A DNA stretch of 64,000 bases, taken from an uncultured Bacillota bacterium. Its GTDB lineage: Bacteria > Bacillota > Clostridia > Peptostreptococcales > Anaerovoracaceae. The stretch's first letter is position 1; each line of letters opens with the position of its first letter. The DNA lies in the NCBI GenBank assembly GCA_927441425.1, contig CAKMKG010000006.1:62001-126000 (forward strand). Direction: 5' to 3'. Both the position numbers and the translations under genes were made by a program. The notes under the pieces are model-generated. The model was not told where the DNA came from. It did not search any database and saw nothing but the letters and a program-made list of their open reading frames with translations. Below are positions 59,956-64,000 of this stretch, in pieces.

Positions 59956-61359
59956 CTAAATCGGTAATGTTGAAACAGGCTGCAGGCTGACAGAAGAAGC
60001 CATAACAGCAATGACAGCCGTATGCGCGGGCTGGAAACACTCAGTGAAAACAGCTTCATCAATCCATGCACCAGTTGAAACTATGGCTATGCCTGCCGTT
60101 TCGTTTTCAAAGGAGAAGTAGTCCAAAGTTTCTGAGGCGGCTACAATGCTCAGAGTGGGCAGAAACCATCTTTGTGTGCCAAGTTTGTAATACCAGAGCG
60201 AGCGGTATTCTGGCATTGTAATGGTTACCGCTACCGTCCTGCGGATATCAGAGCTCGTATATAGAACAAGCGCTTGCTCCTCGCTGTCATAGGAAGCGGA
60301 TGTAACGGCCACCCCGGAAACGGAAAGAGTGCATTTTACCGGAAACCCGGCGTCGATACTTCCATATAGAGGCTTTGTTAGATGAAGCTTGAAGCCGTAG
60401 CAGACGAAACCTGTCTCGCGGTTCAGCTTCTCCACCGAAGCTACGGAGATTTCCCCGGTGTCCGGCTCATCCAGTAGAGCATAAGGATAAGCGGTATTTC
60501 CTGATGCGTACTCCTTGCTCAGTGTGTCCAGTTCGGTTATATCTGAAATCCACATCCTTACATTAGAAGCGTTGATGTGGACCGTTTCCGGTCGGACGCT
60601 CATTCCGGCATAGTTCCGGTGCGTTAATGCCAGCAGCATCCTGCCATTATTCTGCGTCAGAAATCCGATACGGAAGTCGTTGGTGCGGACGACCGAAAGT
60701 GTCGTGTTGCCCGTACCAAGTGGTGTGACTTCATGCTCCGCTTCCCAGACATAGCTTCCGTTTTCCTGACAGCAGAGCGCCCGGTAATACACAGAACCGC
60801 TCTTGAGGTAGCCGATGATTAAGCCCTGGTCAAGGTCTTGTTCGACGCTGGACTGCCAGCCCTTGCAGGCAGATATCTGTGAGACATCGGTGGCAAGAAG
60901 TACAGCATTATCACTGTCACGCCAGACCTGAACATAGAGGTTTTCGTCACGAACATAAAAAACATACGGATATTCCTCGGTTTGTAGGTAATACCACTCC
61001 TTTTCGGCGTTCATTTTCCATACGCCGTTGAATTCAATCGCCACATCAGTCGCCGTGCCAAGCGCCCACTGGTACTCCCATGGATACTCCAAGCCTGCCG
61101 GAAACTTCCGTTTATACACCTTGGCGATACCGTCGTCCAAACAGATGGCATATGCAAGAGATAAATCGGATTCTCCGACCGTCTGGCGCACGGCTACATC
61201 GCCGAACTCGGGAGCGATATCTTCGTGAATCGGCTCGGAGAGTAGCGAGTTGACTGAGGTCTGTGTGGCTACCACGCGGAGCGTTGCTAAGCTGTCCGTG
61301 TTTTCTACCTTGAAACGATTAGCGAGTTTTTCCTTAAGCGCCGTTGGTATGCTTCTCAT
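59956..61359 (-). CDS. Phage minor tail protein, 467 aa
   Basis: 467 residues, beta-rich, no signal peptide or transmembrane helix. Features include many short strands (YVFYVRDENLYVQVW, VRMWISDITELDTLS) that may form a propeller- or sandwich-like tail accessory. ATG overlaps the stop of the 115-aa gene (ATGA). Not recognised as a specific family; placed in the tail module by position. Confidence 0.6.
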   Translation of the reverse strand: MRSIPTALKEKLANRFKVENTDSLATLRVVATQTSVNSLLSEPIHEDIAPEFGDVAVRQTVGESDLSLAYAICLDDGIAKVYKRKFPAGLEYPWEYQWALGTATDVAIEFNGVWKMNAEKEWYYLQTEEYPYVFYVRDENLYVQVWRDSDNAVLLATDVSQISACKGWQSSVEQDLDQGLIIGYLKSGSVYYRALCCQENGSYVWEAEHEVTPLGTGNTTLSVVRTNDFRIGFLTQNNGRMLLALTHRNYAGMSVRPETVHINASNVRMWISDITELDTLSKEYASGNTAYPYALLDEPDTGEISVASVEKLNRETGFVCYGFKLHLTKPLYGSIDAGFPVKCTLSVSGVAVTSASYDSEEQALVLYTSSDIRRTVAVTITMPEYRSLWYYKLGTQRWFLPTLSIVAASETLDYFSFENETAGIAIVSTGAWIDEAVFTECFQPAHTAVIAVMASSVSLQPVSTLPI

Positions 61360-61703
61360 GGATCGCTCACCTCGCTTACCGTTGCAAGGGTAACTGTGAC
61401 CTTATACCAACCCGCCGCCTGATAGTCAAAACTGCCGAGGTCAATAATTCGCCCGGTAAAAACACCCTGTTTTACAGAGCATTCAAGTAGTGGAACGCTG
61501 TCCTCGGCATCCATCAGCGCAGTTTTTCCTGTTTCATTAACATAGAGGGTTAGCTCACAATGCACAGTTGGCGAGCCGAAACGGGTCAAATACTCAGTCC
61601 CGTCAAGGGCGGTCTGAATCGTTCGGATGACTTCCTGTGTTTTCCGAAAGCTGACAAAGCGCGTAATGGTTTCATTTGTCTCTGTGTTTTTCAGATAACT
61701 CAT
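61356..61703 (-). CDS. Small phage tail protein, 115 aa
   Basis: 115 residues, predicted beta sandwich (VHCELTLYVNETG, YKVTVTLATVSEV). Coupled to the tape-measure gene (ATGA) and to the next gene (ATGA). Likely a distal-tail or connector component; no specific family recognised. Confidence 0.6.
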   Translation of the reverse strand: MSYLKNTETNETITRFVSFRKTQEVIRTIQTALDGTEYLTRFGSPTVHCELTLYVNETGKTALMDAEDSVPLLECSVKQGVFTGRIIDLGSFDYQAAGWYKVTVTLATVSEVSDP

Positions 61704-63877
61704 ACACGCACCTCCTGTCTGAGCTGGTTGATGATGATATCCACCACCGAGGACATTTCGCCGGTGGAATTGATGCCTTCCACCCTAATTGTGCCCGTGT
61801 GGTTGTAAGTCATGGATGGGGTTCCTGCATAGGCGGGTTCAAGCCCCGCAAAACTCGCTGTTATGCCGAAGTCGGTGGGGATAGCCTTTTTCATGTCCTT
61901 TTCCACACCCGACATCGCCTTCATAAAGCCCACACCGATACCTTCGCCCATGTTGCCGCCAATTCCAGCGAACACGGTGGAGGGCGAATGGATACCCAGC
62001 AGGCTTTTCGCACCATCCACAATACCGGAAAAGAAGCCGCTGACCTTATCCGCAATCCAAGAACCGAGGGATTTGATGCCTTCCCACAGACCTGTCACGA
62101 TATTCTTGCCGATTTCAAATACCGCACCGACCGCTTTCCCAAGGCCGACCACAATGGCGGTGATAATCTCAGGTAGCTTTGCCACAAGCTGGGGTATGGC
62201 TTTTATCAGCCCAAACGCAAGTTGTATGGTAAGTTCAATGCCCATCTCAATGATGAGGGGCAGGTTGTCGGTAATAAAGTCAATGATAGTCATGATGATT
62301 TCGGGCAGGGCGTCAATCAGTTCCGGCAGCGCGTTCAGCAACCCTTCCGCAAGCCCCTGTATAATGGCAAATGCCGCTTCAAGGATTTGATCCATGCTGT
62401 CCAAAAGACCTTGCACGATGGTGATAATCGCCTCAACCGCCGCAGGAATCAGTTCCGGCAAAGCGGAACCAAGCCCCATCACGAGGGCGGTAATTAACTG
62501 TACCGCCGCATCAATGAGCAATGGCAGGTTATCAATCAGAGCACCTACAATAGTCAACACCGCATCCACGGCAGCTGGGATGAGTTCGGGCAAAAGACTT
62601 AGGAGTGTTTCAAGCACCTGCGTAAATAGGTCAACCACCGTGGAGAGCAGTGTCGGCAACAAGTCCCCGATTGCCTTAAGTATACCGTCAAGGGCAGGCG
62701 GCAGAGCCTTGACGATATTCTCAATGACAGGCACGATGTTTTTCACCACGTGCCCGAACGCCTCGACCACATTGCCTATTAACAGTTCAATGTCTGCATC
62801 GGCGTTGCCAAGCCCTGCCATCAGGTTGCCGATGGCCGACTGCATACCAGCCATAGAGCCGCTGATGGTCTCCGTGGCTTCCTTAGCTGTCGTCCCGGTG
62901 ATGCCCATTTCGGTTTGGATGACGTGGATTGCTTCGGTCAAATCCGAAAACGAGGACAGGTCATATTTGATGCCGGAGATTTTCTCGGCGTCGGCGAGCA
63001 ACCGCTCCATTTCAGACTTGGTGCCGCCATAACCCAGCTTCAGATTATCGAGCATCGTGTAGTTTTGCTTGGCAAAACCTTGGTATGCCGTCTGAATAGA
63101 GGACAAATCCGTACCCATTTTATTGGCGTTGTCTGCCATGTCCGTGATGGCCATATCTGCAACTTCTGCAGCCTTAGCGGTGTCTCCTCCGAGGGACTGA
63201 ATCAGACTTGCTGAAAAGCCCGTGACAGTTTCCATGTACTCATTGGCGGACATGCCTGCCGTTTTAAAGGCATTTGAGGCGTAGTTCTGCACCGTTTGGG
63301 AAGCATCACCAAAGAGGGTGTCTACGCCGCCGACCAGTTGCTCAAAGTCAGCGTATGCCTCAATGACTTCTTTACCGAGCTTAACGGCGGCCGCTCCGGC
63401 GGCAAGAGCAACAGCACCCATTGCCGCGCCGACACCTTTTAACACTCCGCCCAGCTTTTCAAACTTTCCACCGGATTTTTCAGCTTCATCGCCCGACTCT
63501 TTCAGTTCATCGCCGAGGTCGTCGGCACTATCCGCTGTTTCGTCCAGTTCCCGTTCCATACCATTGAGTTCGGCTTTGGCGTTGTTAAGCTGAACAGTCC
63601 AGTTCTGGGTGCGACGGTCATTCTCACCGAAACTGTCGGCGGCATTCTTCAAGGCGGACTCAAGGGTGGCGATTTTGTCCTTCTGGGCATCAATTGCCTT
63701 GTTCAGAACCTCATTACGTGCTGCAACCGCCGCTACAGACTTATCCTGCTTGTCAAATTCGGAGGAGACCAGTTTCATCTCACTGCCGAGAACCTTGAAA
63801 GACTGGTTGATGTCACGCAGGGCGTTTTTAAATTCCTTTTCACCTTCAAGGCCAATTTTCAAACCAAAATCCGACAT
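61700..63877 (-). CDS. Phage tail tape-measure protein
   Basis: 725 residues. N-terminal coiled coil (~20-130) rich in Glu/Lys/Ala; then an Ala/Gly-rich hydrophobic stretch (GVLKGVGAAMGAVALAAGAAAVKLG); a central minor-tail TMP-core like region (ADFEQLVGGVDTLFGDASQTVQ..SNAFKTAGMSANEYMETV); many amphipathic and hydrophobic helices with repeated PELIPAAVDA/E segments. The C-terminal GIHSPSTVFAGIGGNMGEGIGVGF motif is common in siphophage TMPs. It sets tail length. GGGAGGTGGATTT precedes ATG. Confidence 0.9.
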   Translation of the reverse strand: MSDFGLKIGLEGEKEFKNALRDINQSFKVLGSEMKLVSSEFDKQDKSVAAVAARNEVLNKAIDAQKDKIATLESALKNAADSFGENDRRTQNWTVQLNNAKAELNGMERELDETADSADDLGDELKESGDEAEKSGGKFEKLGGVLKGVGAAMGAVALAAGAAAVKLGKEVIEAYADFEQLVGGVDTLFGDASQTVQNYASNAFKTAGMSANEYMETVTGFSASLIQSLGGDTAKAAEVADMAITDMADNANKMGTDLSSIQTAYQGFAKQNYTMLDNLKLGYGGTKSEMERLLADAEKISGIKYDLSSFSDLTEAIHVIQTEMGITGTTAKEATETISGSMAGMQSAIGNLMAGLGNADADIELLIGNVVEAFGHVVKNIVPVIENIVKALPPALDGILKAIGDLLPTLLSTVVDLFTQVLETLLSLLPELIPAAVDAVLTIVGALIDNLPLLIDAAVQLITALVMGLGSALPELIPAAVEAIITIVQGLLDSMDQILEAAFAIIQGLAEGLLNALPELIDALPEIIMTIIDFITDNLPLIIEMGIELTIQLAFGLIKAIPQLVAKLPEIITAIVVGLGKAVGAVFEIGKNIVTGLWEGIKSLGSWIADKVSGFFSGIVDGAKSLLGIHSPSTVFAGIGGNMGEGIGVGFMKAMSGVEKDMKKAIPTDFGITASFAGLEPAYAGTPSMTYNHTGTIRVEGINSTGEMSSVVDIIINQLRQEVRV

Positions 63878-63892
63878 AAATCCACCTCCCTT

Positions 63893-64000
63893 CTAAACGA
63901 GTCCGCTTGGAATAATCTCATCAATCCCATACTCACGCTTTGGTTTTGCCAAACCATGAAATTGTTTATAGACCTCCCACTGGTCGAGCAGATGGCCGAG
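63893..64000 (-). CDS. C-terminal end of a phage tail-assembly gene (Gp15-like), partial
   Basis: The minus strand is open from the window edge to a TAG at 63893-63895. The visible 35 residues (LLDQWEVYKQFHGLAKPKRE, ending DEIIPSGLV) look like the end of a tail-assembly chaperone-type protein, expected directly before a tape-measure gene. It ends 15 bases upstream of the TMP start. Only the terminus is visible, so the family is tentative. Confidence 0.5.
   Translation of the reverse strand, partial: LGHLLDQWEVYKQFHGLAKPKREYGIDEIIPSGLV

Larger units (their letters stand above)
51531..64000 (-). mobile_element. Siphovirus-like prophage, recombinase end (continues past window)
   Basis: A block of minus-strand genes with clearly higher GC than the flanking chromosome: two serine recombinases, small zinc-finger and SHOCT-type proteins, endolysin, holin, tail-tip and fibre proteins, and a tape-measure protein. 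The order (tail, lysis, integration) is that of temperate siphophages with recombinases at the right end of the genome map. It lies immediately downstream of tRNA-Leu. The exact left boundary is between 51273 and 51531; the right boundary is outside. Confidence 0.88.

Noticed and set aside
56004-63896. Plus-strand frames across the prophage
   Set aside because: They are shadows of the GC-richer minus-strand phage genes, without ribosome binding sites or recognisable products.
1-64000. CRISPR array
   Set aside because: No regularly spaced direct repeats were seen on either strand.

Overview
The window looks like the chromosome of a strictly anaerobic, amino-acid-fermenting Bacillota of the class Clostridia. 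The evidence is moderately AT-rich DNA, strong AGGAGG ribosome binding sites, sigma-A promoters, ferredoxin-dependent 2-oxoacid chemistry, a giant BadF/HgdC-type activase, and methylamine methyltransferases containing in-frame amber codons of the pyrrolysine (Pyl) type. I do not claim a species.

Layout. (1) 1-18.5 kb is mostly ordinary chromosome: a truncated REC-HDOD gene, a QueG-like Fe-S protein, small zinc-ribbon proteins with a cold-shock protein, ylxP-like, mntR-like, a YitT-family gene, xth, a secreted PepSY/SLH protein, the 1407-residue activase, a YebC-family gene, a PAS histidine kinase and preT-preA. (2) 18.6-18.8 kb holds a probable 6S RNA with its own promoter. (3) 19.0-35.1 kb is one long co-directional cluster: fhs-fchA-folD, an FNT formate channel, an IclR regulator, panB, panE, an M20 amidohydrolase, a P-loop ATPase, a four-subunit 2-oxoisovalerate:ferredoxin oxidoreductase and a Liv-type ABC importer. 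(4) 35.2-45.6 kb has an OPT transporter, a P1 peptidase, a PHP phosphatase, an ECF sigma/anti-sigma pair, polA-coaE and a peptide-binding lipoprotein. (5) 45.7-51.0 kb is a methylamine locus: a Pyl-less MttB homologue, a Pyl-type MttB, a divergent MerR regulator and a Pyl-type MtbB. (6) A tRNA-Leu(GAG) is followed by a minus-strand siphovirus-like prophage running off the right edge.

How the genes may work together. The most striking reading of region 3 is a complete anaerobic route for pantothenate or a pantoate-like compound. The importer brings it in, the M20 enzyme cuts the amide, PanE runs oxidatively to ketopantoate, and PanB runs backwards to 2-oxoisovalerate plus methylene-THF. VOR then gives isobutyryl-CoA and reduced ferredoxin, FolD-FchA-Fhs convert the C1 unit to formate with ATP gain, and the FNT channel exports formate. 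This is inference from gene content and order; each enzyme family is well known.

In region 5, two promoters have matching 19-bp spacers and related sequences, which suggests that the MerR protein controls both methyltransferase transcripts. Four of the five genes in region 3 that end in TAG are in frame with the next gene with no intervening stop. In a Pyl-decoding cell this could produce occasional fusion proteins.
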